Assembly (NCBI GenBank): GCA_965284565.1
Contig: OZ260100.1
Location: forward strand, 3,100,001 to 3,164,000
Source of the DNA: BRH-c54 sp965284565
GTDB taxonomy: Bacteria; Bacteroidota; Bacteroidia; Flavobacteriales_E; Vicingaceae
Reading direction: 5' to 3'
DNA: 64,000 nucleotides
Shown here: positions 54,890 to 64,000 of the stretch, in pieces
How positions within the stretch are numbered: the first letter of the stretch is position 1
How the letters are laid out: each line of letters begins with the position of its first letter
Program-made: the position numbers and the translations under genes
Notes under the pieces: generated by a model
Told to the model about the DNA's origin: nothing
What the model saw: only the letters and a program-made list of their open reading frames with translations
The model's database searches: none

Positions 54890-56779
54890 ATGAAATTAAT
54901 AAGTGTCATATTTACCCTGTTTATTGTTCAAAACACCTTTGGACAATTACTGAATGACACTATTAAATTCGAGCCGTTTGTTATTGAAGAATTAGCAGTA
55001 TCCGCCACTTACAAAACAACCAACTTAGATGCTGTTACCACCAAATCTGTTGAAAATTTAGCCCAACTGTTACAAGAAAATTCTACCGTTTTTATTAAAT
55101 CCTATGGTTCAGGTTCTTTAGCCTCCATATCTTTTAGAGGTACAGGTGCCGGACATACACGTGTATTGTGGAATGGCGTTTCTTTAAATTCCCCCATGAA
55201 CGGGCAAATAGATTTTTCTTTATACCCTACTCCATTTTTTGATAAAGTAGAGTTGCATTACGGTGCAAGTGGACTAATTGACGGAAATGGTGCATTAGGA
55301 GGTAGTGTAAATCTGCAAAATTCTTTGCCCAACTTTAATGATTCAGCAAAATCCGTAAGATTGAATTATAATTATTCCATAGGCAGTTTTAATAAACAAA
55401 TTCACAGTGGAAAAGTTGCATATTTAGGAACCAACAATTGGTTTTACGAAACACGAATTTTACACTCCGAAGCAGAGAATGATTTAGTGTATTACAACTT
55501 TGCCAAAAAAGAAAATCCTGAAGAAAAACTGCAAAATGCAGCCTTAAAACAATACGGATTTCAACAAGCCATTTATAAAAAAATAAAAAACCAAACCATC
55601 GGCATAAGGTTTTGGTATTTCAATAGCGATAGAAACTTACCCTCAACCATGCTGGTAGAAAAAAATGATGAAACACAACAAGATGAATCTTTTCGTTTGT
55701 TAATCAATACCACTGGTTTTAAAAACAAAATCTCTTATAAAATAAGCGCTGCTCTTATTCACGACAACTTAATTTACAACAATAAACTTATTGATATCAA
55801 CTCAAAAAATAACAGTCTTTTAATTGATAACCATATAGATGTCAATTATTTTATAAACGATAAAATTACTTTTTTGAATAAAATTAATATAAGACATGAA
55901 CAAGCTAAAGCAGATGGTTATAATAGCGAGCACAAAAGATTCAACAATAGTTGGCTAACAGGTTTTTCCGGAAATTTAAAACGCTTAAATTGGACTGTTT
56001 TTAATAGAATGACTGTTGTTGATGATTACTTCAAACCTTTAGCTCCAAGTATTTCATTAGGTTATCAACTTCCTAAATTAGAAGATATAACACTAAAAGC
56101 AGCTGTAGGAATAAACCACAATTACCCAACTTTTAACGATTTGTATTGGATACCCGGTGGAAATCCTGATTTAAAACCCGAAGAAGCTAAAATGAGTGAA
56201 GCAGGAATGAAATATCATAAAGCCTTTGGAAAAATGACCATTACCACAGAGAATACTTTCTTTTTTGCCCATGTTTCCAACTGGATTTTATGGCAACCAA
56301 GTGCAGGAAATATTTGGAGTCCTACCAATTTAAAAAAAGTAGAAAACAAAGGTTTTGAAAGCACGCTAACCATCAAATACAAGCTCAATAAAGTTGATTT
56401 AAGCATAAGAGGAAATTATGCCTATACCATCTCCAAAAATATTGAGCTACCTAAAAACACTGATAATGCCTTAAATAAACAACTTATTTATGTACCTCAA
56501 CATCAATTCAATTCGAGTTTAAATTTATCTTATAAAAATACTTCGTTGAGTTACGGCTATCAATACACTAGTTTAAGATATATTAGTACAGACAATAATT
56601 GGTATTTACCCGCCAACTATATTTCAAACATAGGTATCAGTCAAAAAATAGAAGTAAACCCTACAACTTTTAACCTACGTTTTCAGGTAAATAATTTGTT
56701 TAACCAAACCTATCAATCTATTGCTTGGAGACCAATGCCCTTAAGAAACTACATGTTAACCATTTCTATAAATTTATGA
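54890..56779 (+). CDS. btuB: TonB-dependent outer-membrane receptor, probable cobalamin transporter (BtuB-like)
   Basis: A 629-residue outer-membrane protein. The signal peptide is residues 1-19 (ending TFGQ). A plug domain (about 28-145) has SVENLAQLLQENSTVFIKSYG, SISFRGTGAGHTRVLWNGV and the loop NGALGGSVNL. A barrel of about 22 strands ends in a C-terminal aromatic-type strand (YMLTISINL). Length is close to BtuB. The riboswitch and the overlapping lipoprotein propeller support cobalamin as substrate. No carboxypeptidase-like (CarboxypepD_reg) extension is present, so it is not a SusC-type protein. Confidence 0.87.
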   Translation: MKLISVIFTLFIVQNTFGQLLNDTIKFEPFVIEELAVSATYKTTNLDAVTTKSVENLAQLLQENSTVFIKSYGSGSLASISFRGTGAGHTRVLWNGVSLNSPMNGQIDFSLYPTPFFDKVELHYGASGLIDGNGALGGSVNLQNSLPNFNDSAKSVRLNYNYSIGSFNKQIHSGKVAYLGTNNWFYETRILHSEAENDLVYYNFAKKENPEEKLQNAALKQYGFQQAIYKKIKNQTIGIRFWYFNSDRNLPSTMLVEKNDETQQDESFRLLINTTGFKNKISYKISAALIHDNLIYNNKLIDINSKNNSLLIDNHIDVNYFINDKITFLNKINIRHEQAKADGYNSEHKRFNNSWLTGFSGNLKRLNWTVFNRMTVVDDYFKPLAPSISLGYQLPKLEDITLKAAVGINHNYPTFNDLYWIPGGNPDLKPEEAKMSEAGMKYHKAFGKMTITTENTFFFAHVSNWILWQPSAGNIWSPTNLKKVENKGFESTLTIKYKLNKVDLSIRGNYAYTISKNIELPKNTDNALNKQLIYVPQHQFNSSLNLSYKNTSLSYGYQYTSLRYISTDNNWYLPANYISNIGISQKIEVNPTTFNLRFQVNNLFNQTYQSIAWRPMPLRNYMLTISINL

Positions 56780-57840
56780 GCAAATCCACCTCAAATATCG
56801 TAGTTGGCTTAACATTATTAATGTTAATTTTTTCTTCTTGTAAAAAAGAAGAATTTGGTCCGCAATGTATAAACTGTGAGGAAAATGCCATTTCCCCTTC
56901 TATTCAAAATGATGTAATTATAGTTAATGAAGGAAATTTTGGTTTTGGAAATACAAGTCTAAGTTTATACAATTCTACCAGTAAAACTGTACATAATGGC
57001 ATTTTTCAACAAGCAAATAACTATCCTTTGGGTGACGTAGCTCAATCTGCTTACTGTTTTGAAGAGAAAATTTATACGGTAATAAATAATTCCAGCAAAA
57101 TTGAAGTTATTGATAAATCTAATTTTTCGTCAATAGCTACCATTACAGGGTTTGATTCTCCTAGGTATTTTCTTCCCATAAATTCATCAAAAGCTTATGT
57201 GAGTAATATTTTTTCAAATAAAATAGACGTTGTTAACTTAACTAATAATACTATTTCAGGGAGTATTACTACAAACTCTAACTGGACTGAAGAAATGCTT
57301 ATTTTTAATGACACAGCCTATGTTTGTGACATGAGTAACAACAAATTAATACTCATTAACACCACTAATAACCAAATCATAGCTAATATCTCGGTAGGAA
57401 TTCAACCAAATAGCCTAGTACTAGATAAAAATAACAATATTTGGATACTGTGTGACGGTGGCTTTAATGAGGATAACGCCCAACTAATAAAATTTAACAC
57501 AAACTTAAGAACTATTGTTCAAACACTAATGTTTAGTAACATTAACCATTCACCATCAGACTTAATTATTGATGGTCCTAAGGAAAGTTTATATTTCATT
57601 AATAATCATATTTATAAAATGAATATAAACGATATGTCTTTACCTTCATCTAGTTGGGTTTCCAATAATGGAAAAGTTTTTTATAGTCTTGGAATTCATC
57701 CAACAACTCATGAAGTTTATGTTTCAGATGCTAAAGATTTTGTTCAAAATAGTACTATTTACATCTACTCATCTAACCAACAATTTTATCATCAATTCCA
57801 ATCTGGAATTAACGCGGGACATTTTCTATTTCTTCAGTAA
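56776..57840 (+). CDS. Surface lipoprotein with YncE-like beta-propeller (BtuG-like)
   Basis: The start is placed at 56776, where ATGA overlaps the receptor stop; the open frame begins at 56725, but those codons lack a signal. A lipoprotein signal (VVGLTLLMLIFSSC, lipobox SSC) precedes a 354-residue protein. From about residue 45 it has repeats of a YncE/DUF5074 beta-propeller type (for example KIYTVINNSSKIEVIDK and NNKLILINTTNNQIIANISV). In Bacteroides, BtuG is a lipoprotein seven-bladed propeller that binds cobalamin with very high affinity and partners BtuB. Gene order and overlap suggest the same here; direct homology needs a search. Confidence 0.8.
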   Translation: MSKSTSNIVVGLTLLMLIFSSCKKEEFGPQCINCEENAISPSIQNDVIIVNEGNFGFGNTSLSLYNSTSKTVHNGIFQQANNYPLGDVAQSAYCFEEKIYTVINNSSKIEVIDKSNFSSIATITGFDSPRYFLPINSSKAYVSNIFSNKIDVVNLTNNTISGSITTNSNWTEEMLIFNDTAYVCDMSNNKLILINTTNNQIIANISVGIQPNSLVLDKNNNIWILCDGGFNEDNAQLIKFNTNLRTIVQTLMFSNINHSPSDLIIDGPKESLYFINNHIYKMNINDMSLPSSSWVSNNGKVFYSLGIHPTTHEVYVSDAKDFVQNSTIYIYSSNQQFYHQFQSGINAGHFLFLQ

Positions 57841-57993
57841 GGTTATTTTTTGAAAAAAATATCATTCCCAAAAACATTCATAATGAGTCTGTTTTATTAA
57901 CAATTGTTGAAAACTCAATAAACATTAATACTAAGTATTTCCCACAAAAAAACCTACTTTTAGGTCGAATTTTTAATCAAAATCAACTACATT

Positions 57994-60900
57994 ATGAAAA
58001 CAAAATTATTCTCTAAAAGTATTTTAACACTTATTATAGCACTTTTCACTGTAACAATTGGCTATTCTCAAACGGTTTATGAAGATTACCAAGATGGTAA
58101 AATTTGGTTTAAAATAAAAAGTTCTGAAAAAAATATTATTGTAAAACAAGCTTCTAAGAACGGTAATATTGAAGCTTATGATGATGAAAACATAAAATTA
58201 TCATCCATGCCCTTTTTAAGAAATGTTTTTGTAAATCATACCATTAAAAGGCTTTCTAGGCCATTTCCAAAAGCTTATTCTTCACAAGATTTGTTAAATA
58301 CTTATTTAATTGAATTTGATGATGTAAAAAATATAGAAGCTTTTATTAATGAATTAGAAGCTTCTGGAACTGTTGATTATGCTGAAAAAGTACCTTTATA
58401 TAAAACCTCTTACTCTCCTAACGATCAATATCACAATACTACAAACATGTGGGGATTATTTCAAATTCAGGCAGAACAAGCTTGGAATATTAGTACTGGA
58501 AGTGCTAGTATAGTGGTTGCTACTGTTGATAATGCTATACAAATTACTCACCCTGATTTAACCAATCAAATTTGGACTAACCCAGGAGAAATACCAAACA
58601 ACGGAATTGATGATGATGGTAATGGTTATGTTGATGATGTAAATGGTTATGATGTTGGAGATAACGATAATAATCCAAACCCACCTAGCACTCAGTTTAG
58701 TCATGGAACACACGTTGCCGGTACTACTGGAGCAGAAACTGACAATAGTATTGGAGTTTCTTCAATTGGTTTTGGTATTTCTATAATGCCAGTTAAAGCA
58801 ACAAGAAATAATGCAGGATCTAACTCAGTAACTAATGGATATGATGGAATTTATTACGCAGCGGTTAGTGGTGCTGATGTTATAAATTGTTCTTGGGGTG
58901 GTACAGGCTATTCAACTACAGGTCAAAATATTGTGAATTTTGCTTGGAACAATGGTTCTATTGTTGTTGCCGCTGCAGGAAACGACAATGTAAATAATGA
59001 CAATACTCCACATTATCCTTCTAATTATAACAATGTAATCTCAGTTGCATCTTCAACTACAAATGACGTAAAATCAAGTTTTTCAAATTATGGAAACAGT
59101 GTTGACATTACCGCTCCAGGAAGTAATATTGCTAGCACCATACCTACTAACTCATACTCTTACATGAGTGGAACATCTATGGCATCACCTATGGTTTCTG
59201 GACTTTTAGGATTAATGAAATCTTTAAATCCAACTATGCCAAATACAGCATTAATTAATTGCATGTATTCTTCTGCTGATAATATTGATGGTGCCAATCC
59301 AGGGTATATTGGACGACTTGGAGCAGGGAGAATAAATGCTTTTCAGGCTTTACAATGTGTTTCTGCCAGCTTAAGTAATCCTCCTGTTGCTGAATTTACA
59401 GCTAATATCACCACAGTTTATGCAGGTAATTCTGTTACTTTTACAGATCAATCTACTTTTGCTCCTACAACATGGTCATGGAATTTTGACAATCAAAGTT
59501 TAGGTGGTGTCATACCAGCTACTGCAAACACTCAAGGACCACATACGGTAACATACAATAATATAGGCTTATACGAAGTTTCATTAACAGTTACTAATGC
59601 TAATGGTAATGACACGGAAACCAAAACCAACTATATTAATGTTGTCCAACCTGGAACTTGTGAAATTATTGATATGGACACTACAGGGAGTCCTTTTCAT
59701 TTTGGATGGACTCCTACTTTATATAGTGCAGGAGCTGGAAATGGATATGTTGGTGGCACAAATAATTATGGAGACAGAGCTAAATTAAATTATTACAATG
59801 CTACTCAAACAAGTGGTTTTAATTACTTAATAGGTACTTATGTTTGGTTCGCAAGAGCCTCTACTAATACGCCTACAAAAACAATAGATGTAAATGTTTA
59901 TGATGGAACTGGCGGAACAGTTGGTGCATTATTAGGTACTAAAACTTTACCTATGTCTTATGTAATGGCAAATACTCCAGGCATTCCTTTTATTGAGTTT
60001 GATAATGCTGTTCCCCTACCAGCTTCAGGAGAAGTATTTGTTGGTGTACGTTTTGCTAATTTAAATATGGCTGTAGGTGATACCATTGCTGTTGTAACTA
60101 ATGCAGATGCCGAATCTACTCCAAATACTGCATGGGAACAATGGAATGATAACACTTGGAATGCCTATAACGGTACTGGTGGCTGGGGATTAAGTGTTAC
60201 TCATTATTTTTTCCCTTGGTTAACTAATGACACCACTGCTATTTCTTTAACTGCTACTCCAACCACAATTTGTGAAGGAGAGATGGTACATTATGATGCT
60301 ACTGGATCAACAGGACAAGACACACTATTATGGTCTTTCCCAGGTATGAACCCAGCAAATTCAAATAATGTAATTGATAGTGTATTATATAGTTCTGCTG
60401 GTAATTACACAACCTATCTGGAAGTTGTTGGTGGAGGTTGTAGCCGATACAGAATTGATTCTGTAAGCATAACTGTAACTCCAGCTCCAAATGTAAGCAT
60501 ATCTTCAACAGCAGATACAATTTGTGCAGGAGCATCTGTAACACTAACTGCTACTGGTGCAACAAGTTACTTATGGTCTCCAGGTGGACAAACAACTAAT
60601 GCAATCACTGTTTCTCCAACCTCAACAACAACTTATAATGTTGCTGGAACTACAGGAAGTTGTAATGACAATGCATTTGTAACTATATATGTAACCAATT
60701 TACCAACCATTGCTAATGCCACTGTAACTCCTACTAGTACTATATGTCAAGGAACAAATGTGGTATTTGATGGTACTAGCTCAACAAATGCTTCTACCTA
60801 TAGTTGGTCTTTCCCACAAGGTAGCCCTTCTATTAGCTCTTCTACTAACCCATTTGAAACTGTTAGCTTTGGAGCTCCTGGAACACATAATTATTCTCTA

Positions 60901-62340
60901 CAAATAACTAGTGCATGTGGTACTGATACCTACAATGGAACAGTAACCGTAGAAGCTCTTCCTTCAGTTACAGCTAACGCATCAGCATCTACAATTTGTG
61001 CTGGCGACCCTGTTACTTTAACAGGTGGTGGTACTGCTACTTCATACGCTTGGGATAATGGCGTTACTGATGGTGTTGCTTTTACACCAATAACTACTGC
61101 AACATATACGGTAACTGGAACAGGTGCTAATAGTTGTCAAAATACTGCTCAAGTAACAGTAACAGTTAATCCAGCCCCTACGGTAGTTGCTAATGCTACT
61201 ACTACAACTATCTGTGCTGGTGATCCTGTTACCTTAACAGGTAGTGGTGCTACTTCATACACTTGGGATAATGGTATTACTGATGGTGTTGCCTTTACGC
61301 CAACAGCTACTGCAACTTATACCGTAACTGGAACCACTGGAAGTTGTTCTAATACAGACCAAATAACCATTACGGTTAATACAGCTCCAACAGTAGTTGC
61401 CAATGCTACTGCAACAACTATTTGTGCAGGCAATCCTGTTACTTTAACAGGAAGTGGTACTGCTTCATCTTACACTTGGAATAATGGTGTTACTGATGGT
61501 GTTGCTTTTACGCCAACAGCTACTGCAACTTATACCGTAACAGGGTCTAATGGTGGTTGTTCAAGCACGGATCAAATAACAATTACTGTAACACCTGCTC
61601 CAAATGTAACGGCAACTGCCACTTCTACTTCGGTTTGTGCTGGTCAATCTGTTACTTTAACAGGAAGCGGTAATGCTACTTCATACACTTGGGATAATGG
61701 TGTAACTGATGGTGTTGCTTTTACGCCAACAGCTACTACCACTTATACCGTAACTGGTACTATAGGAAGCTGTTCTAATACAGACCAAATAACAGTTACT
61801 GTAAATCAGGCACCTTCTGCTATAGTAACTTATACACCAAACAGTAATATTTGTGAGAATATGAATGTTCAATTTGATGCTTCAACATCAACAGGAGCTA
61901 CTTCTTACAACTGGTCTTTCCCACAAGGAAGCCCATCAATGGGCTCATCAACCATTGCTAATCCATTAGTGAGCTTTGGTGTTGCTGGAACACACAATTT
62001 TGCAGTTGTAATATCTAATTCTTGTGGAACAGATACGCACAATGGTTCTATTGTAGTTGATGTTTGTAATAGTATTGATGACCTAAATAATGGTAAATCT
62101 ATGATTGCCTATTTTGATAATATCAATAATAATATTACTATTTCTTATGAAAACCTTGCTCAAGGAACTTACAACTTAAATATTTTAAATTCATTAGGAC
62201 AAGTTGTAGTTTCAACTAAGCTTAATATTAATAATAATGAAGGAATTATTACCATTCCTTTCAATGAAGGTGCTAAAGGAATTTATTTCATCAACGTTTA
62301 TAACAATGATGCTAAATTCAATAGTAAATTCATGAAATAA
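57994..62340 (+). CDS. Secreted subtilisin-like (S8) peptidase with Ig-like repeats and T9SS sorting domain
   Basis: A 1448-residue protein. The signal peptide is residues 1-25 (ending YSQ), followed by a propeptide to about 155. The S8 domain (about 160-455) has catalytic D179 (VATVDNA, where most relatives have DTG or DSG), H237 (SHGTHVAG), N330 (AAAGN) and S395 (GTSMASP). A PKD domain (about 465-545) and a lectin-like region follow. Then come PKD/Ig-like modules with four tandem repeats (60961-61812), a PKD-like domain and a T9SS type-A C-terminal domain. The protein is exported to the surface to digest extracellular protein. Confidence 0.9.
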   Translation: MKTKLFSKSILTLIIALFTVTIGYSQTVYEDYQDGKIWFKIKSSEKNIIVKQASKNGNIEAYDDENIKLSSMPFLRNVFVNHTIKRLSRPFPKAYSSQDLLNTYLIEFDDVKNIEAFINELEASGTVDYAEKVPLYKTSYSPNDQYHNTTNMWGLFQIQAEQAWNISTGSASIVVATVDNAIQITHPDLTNQIWTNPGEIPNNGIDDDGNGYVDDVNGYDVGDNDNNPNPPSTQFSHGTHVAGTTGAETDNSIGVSSIGFGISIMPVKATRNNAGSNSVTNGYDGIYYAAVSGADVINCSWGGTGYSTTGQNIVNFAWNNGSIVVAAAGNDNVNNDNTPHYPSNYNNVISVASSTTNDVKSSFSNYGNSVDITAPGSNIASTIPTNSYSYMSGTSMASPMVSGLLGLMKSLNPTMPNTALINCMYSSADNIDGANPGYIGRLGAGRINAFQALQCVSASLSNPPVAEFTANITTVYAGNSVTFTDQSTFAPTTWSWNFDNQSLGGVIPATANTQGPHTVTYNNIGLYEVSLTVTNANGNDTETKTNYINVVQPGTCEIIDMDTTGSPFHFGWTPTLYSAGAGNGYVGGTNNYGDRAKLNYYNATQTSGFNYLIGTYVWFARASTNTPTKTIDVNVYDGTGGTVGALLGTKTLPMSYVMANTPGIPFIEFDNAVPLPASGEVFVGVRFANLNMAVGDTIAVVTNADAESTPNTAWEQWNDNTWNAYNGTGGWGLSVTHYFFPWLTNDTTAISLTATPTTICEGEMVHYDATGSTGQDTLLWSFPGMNPANSNNVIDSVLYSSAGNYTTYLEVVGGGCSRYRIDSVSITVTPAPNVSISSTADTICAGASVTLTATGATSYLWSPGGQTTNAITVSPTSTTTYNVAGTTGSCNDNAFVTIYVTNLPTIANATVTPTSTICQGTNVVFDGTSSTNASTYSWSFPQGSPSISSSTNPFETVSFGAPGTHNYSLQITSACGTDTYNGTVTVEALPSVTANASASTICAGDPVTLTGGGTATSYAWDNGVTDGVAFTPITTATYTVTGTGANSCQNTAQVTVTVNPAPTVVANATTTTICAGDPVTLTGSGATSYTWDNGITDGVAFTPTATATYTVTGTTGSCSNTDQITITVNTAPTVVANATATTICAGNPVTLTGSGTASSYTWNNGVTDGVAFTPTATATYTVTGSNGGCSSTDQITITVTPAPNVTATATSTSVCAGQSVTLTGSGNATSYTWDNGVTDGVAFTPTATTTYTVTGTIGSCSNTDQITVTVNQAPSAIVTYTPNSNICENMNVQFDASTSTGATSYNWSFPQGSPSMGSSTIANPLVSFGVAGTHNFAVVISNSCGTDTHNGSIVVDVCNSIDDLNNGKSMIAYFDNINNNITISYENLAQGTYNLNILNSLGQVVVSTKLNINNNEGIITIPFNEGAKGIYFINVYNNDAKFNSKFMK
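60961..61812 (+). repeat. Four tandem Ig-like repeats of about 213 bp in the S8 peptidase gene
   Basis: Copies begin at 60961, 61177, 61387 and 61600, and the last ends at 61812 (lengths 216, 210, 213, 213). Each carries TICAG or SVCAG and the block SYTWDNGVTDGVAFTP or a close variant. Confidence 0.9.
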
Positions 62341-62363
62341 TATTATTTAACATTCGTTATCAG

Positions 62364-62394
62364 AAGAGGTTGTCCATAGGGCAGCCTCTTTTTG
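62364..62394 (+). terminator. Intrinsic terminator after the S8 peptidase gene
   Basis: AGAGGTTG (62365-62372) pairs with CAGCCTCT (62382-62389) with one G-U pair, and inner bases TCC/GGC extend the stem. A T-run follows. Confidence 0.78.
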
Positions 62395-62444
62395 TTTTAA
62401 TTTGTTATAAATTGCTTTAATTTGCACTTCCAAATTTTATATTA

Positions 62445-63209
62445 ATGAAACTAAAACTAATTGCATTAAGCCTCACTTTTTTTATGTCCAATTTACTTTG
62501 GTCGCAGGCTTTCGAGCAACCAGTAGTTCCAGATTCTGCTTACACCATTCCTTTATTCAAAGCCTCTTATGCAGTACAACTTACAGGTTCTGATATGGCA
62601 GACCGTTTTGGCACCAACAACAATGTTGGAGGTAGCTTTGCTGTTAAAACTAAAAAGAATTGGTATTACGGCATTAAAGGTAATTTTTTATGGGGAGGAA
62701 CAGTTAGACAAAGTAATATTCTGGGGCAAATTAAAGATAGTGATGGAATGATTATCAATTCTGATGGAAAACCAACAGAAGTTTTTCTTGATCAACGTGG
62801 TTCTTCATTTTTTTTGGTAAGCGGAAGATTGTTTAATGTATTAGCTCCCAACAAAAATTCAGGAATTCTTATTTATGGAGGGTTCGGAACGCTCCAACAC
62901 AAAATAAGCATCAAGTACCAAGGAACAATTCATAGCTTGACTGATGAACACAAAAAAGGCTACGATCGTTTTTCTTTTGGCTATGCCGTTAATGCTTTTG
63001 CAGGCTATATGTATTTCAGTAAAAATAGGTTAATCAACTTTTTTGGTGGAGTTGATATCACACAAGGATGGACAAAAAGTTTAAGAAAATTTAATTATGA
63101 TACAGGCATGCCCGATAATAAAGTTAATTCCGATTTTCTTTATGGATTCAGAGTTGGTTGGATTATAAGATTAAATAAAAGAACACAAGAAGAATTTTAC
63201 TATTACTAA
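62445..63209 (+). CDS. Uncharacterised outer-membrane beta-barrel protein
   Basis: A 254-residue protein with a signal peptide (residues 1-21, ending LWSQ). The mature part has many short amphipathic strands with aromatic girdle residues (WYYGIKGNFLWGG, RLFNVLAPNKNSGILIYGGFG, SFGYAVNAFAGYMYFSKNR) and ends in a tyrosine-rich strand. This resembles small OmpA-like or PorT-like Bacteroidota barrels of unknown function. It begins after a terminator, and lolD starts six bases after its stop. Co-transcription with lolD suggests a function in the outer envelope. Confidence 0.75.
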   Translation: MKLKLIALSLTFFMSNLLWSQAFEQPVVPDSAYTIPLFKASYAVQLTGSDMADRFGTNNNVGGSFAVKTKKNWYYGIKGNFLWGGTVRQSNILGQIKDSDGMIINSDGKPTEVFLDQRGSSFFLVSGRLFNVLAPNKNSGILIYGGFGTLQHKISIKYQGTIHSLTDEHKKGYDRFSFGYAVNAFAGYMYFSKNRLINFFGGVDITQGWTKSLRKFNYDTGMPDNKVNSDFLYGFRVGWIIRLNKRTQEEFYYY

Positions 63210-63215
63210 AAAATC

Positions 63216-63869
63216 ATGATAGTTATTGAAAACCTTCATAAAAGCTATGGCGACCTTAAAGTACTTAAAGGTGTAGATTTATCTATTAAAAAAGGGGAAA
63301 TAGTTTCTATTGTAGGTTCTTCTGGAGCAGGAAAATCTACTTTATTGCACCTAATGGGAACCTTAGATAGAGCTGATGAAGGAAAAATAATTATCAACAG
63401 TGAAAACACCTCTGTACTTTCAGATAAAAAACTTTCTATTTTTAGAAATAAACACATTGGTTTTGTTTTTCAATTTCATCATTTATTACCAGAGTTTACA
63501 GCCTTGGAAAATGTTTGTATTCCTGCACTTATTAACCACACCCCAAAAGCTGAAGCAGAAAAAAAAGCCATTGAGTTACTAACACTACTAGGACTTACAG
63601 CAAGAATGCACCACAAACCCTCAGAACTATCTGGTGGAGAACAACAAAGAGTAGCTGTTTGTAGAGCTTTAATTAACAGCCCCGCTGTGGTATTGGCAGA
63701 CGAACCTTCTGGAAATTTAGATTCTGTTGCAGCTAAAGATTTACATCAATTGTTTTTTGATTTAAGAGACAAAACCAATCAAACGTTTGTAATTGTTACC
63801 CATAATGACGAGCTAGCCAACATGGCGGATAGAAAGCTAGTAATGAAAGATGGTAAAATCTCTTTGTAA
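63216..63869 (+). CDS. lolD: Lipoprotein-releasing ABC transporter ATP-binding protein
   Basis: A 217-residue ATPase of the MacB/LolD group. Walker A is GSSGAGKST (34-42). The Q-loop is in VFQFHHLLPEF (84-94). The signature is LSGGEQQRVA (138-147), and Walker B is VVLADEPSG (158-166). It powers extraction of lipoproteins from the inner membrane by LolCE, or another LolD-like exporter. LolC/E is not in the window. It overlaps no gene, but is six bases after the barrel gene. After its stop (63870-64000) there is only an AT-rich tail with a weak stem AAGC-TGAG-GCTT before T7, so nothing else is called there. Confidence 0.92.
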   Translation: MIVIENLHKSYGDLKVLKGVDLSIKKGEIVSIVGSSGAGKSTLLHLMGTLDRADEGKIIINSENTSVLSDKKLSIFRNKHIGFVFQFHHLLPEFTALENVCIPALINHTPKAEAEKKAIELLTLLGLTARMHHKPSELSGGEQQRVAVCRALINSPAVVLADEPSGNLDSVAAKDLHQLFFDLRDKTNQTFVIVTHNDELANMADRKLVMKDGKISL

Positions 63870-64000
63870 ATAACCTATAACTTACATAACCAGAAAAGCT
63901 ATTTTACTGATTTTTTGATTTTATCAGACAATATATAAGCTGAGGCTTTTTTTATTTTTTAAACAACTTAAATATGAATTCATCACCTTCTAATAATTAA

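Noticed and set aside
63870..64000. A further gene after lolD
   Set aside because: The ATG at 63974 is followed by only eight codons before a stop, and no other frame continues to the window edge with support.

Overview
The window looks like chromosomal DNA of a marine or aquatic member of the Bacteroidota, most likely a Flavobacteriales relative. The evidence is low G+C, six secreted proteins with type IX secretion (T9SS) C-terminal sorting signals, a PorP/SprF-family protein, a short Bacteroidota-type housekeeping sigma factor, and promoters of the TTTG-N18..20-TAnnTTTG type in front of several genes. Ribosome binding sites are mostly absent, as is usual in this phylum, so starts were chosen from signal peptides, overlaps and promoter spacing.

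Layout. 1-2069: end of an unidentified membrane protein, a DUF418 membrane protein and a GNAT acetyltransferase. 2312-5831: four-gene inositol-lipid operon (CDP-alcohol phosphatidyltransferase, DUF4833 protein, PAP2/AUR1-like enzyme, inositol-3-phosphate synthase) closed by a strong terminator. 5921-13015: secreted esterase, TPR/SpoIIE phosphatase, PhnA-like protein, T9SS surface protein, MFS transporter, and a small hydrophilic gene that looks frameshifted at an A9 run. 13173-15408: four copies of a composite palindromic repeat that box in a K+ channel, a GIY-YIG nuclease and a P-loop kinase; an unknown gene follows. 16616-23551: fused B12-dependent acyl-CoA mutase IcmF, PHB-depolymerase-type esterase, pnp and rpsO. 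23793-33001: a signalling operon with a very large PAS/GAF kinase split at a G9 run, a CHASE kinase, a lone receiver, and a receiver-PAS kinase. 33292-39690: rpoD, DnaJ/TerB protein, rhomboid protease, IF2_N-like coiled-coil protein, inositol monophosphatase and unknown proteins. 39922-45862: giant T9SS type-B surface protein plus PorP/SprF partner. 46121-51249: complete rRNA operon (16S, tRNA-Ile, tRNA-Ala, 23S, 5S) on the minus strand. 51715-57840: cobalamin-riboswitch operon. 57994-63869: subtilisin-like T9SS protease, outer-membrane protein and LolD.

How the parts fit. Vitamin B12 appears twice: IcmF needs adenosylcobalamin, and the riboswitch operon encodes a TonB-dependent receptor overlapped by a lipoprotein beta-propeller resembling the BtuB/BtuG pair, with two T9SS surface proteins and a PP-loop ATPase of the diphthine-ammonia ligase family. 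Inositol metabolism also appears twice: the lipid operon and a separate inositol monophosphatase. The less ordinary features are the homopolymer-split kinase, the pnp terminator lying inside the next gene's signal peptide, the repeat/GIY-YIG region, and the PP-loop enzyme under B12 control.
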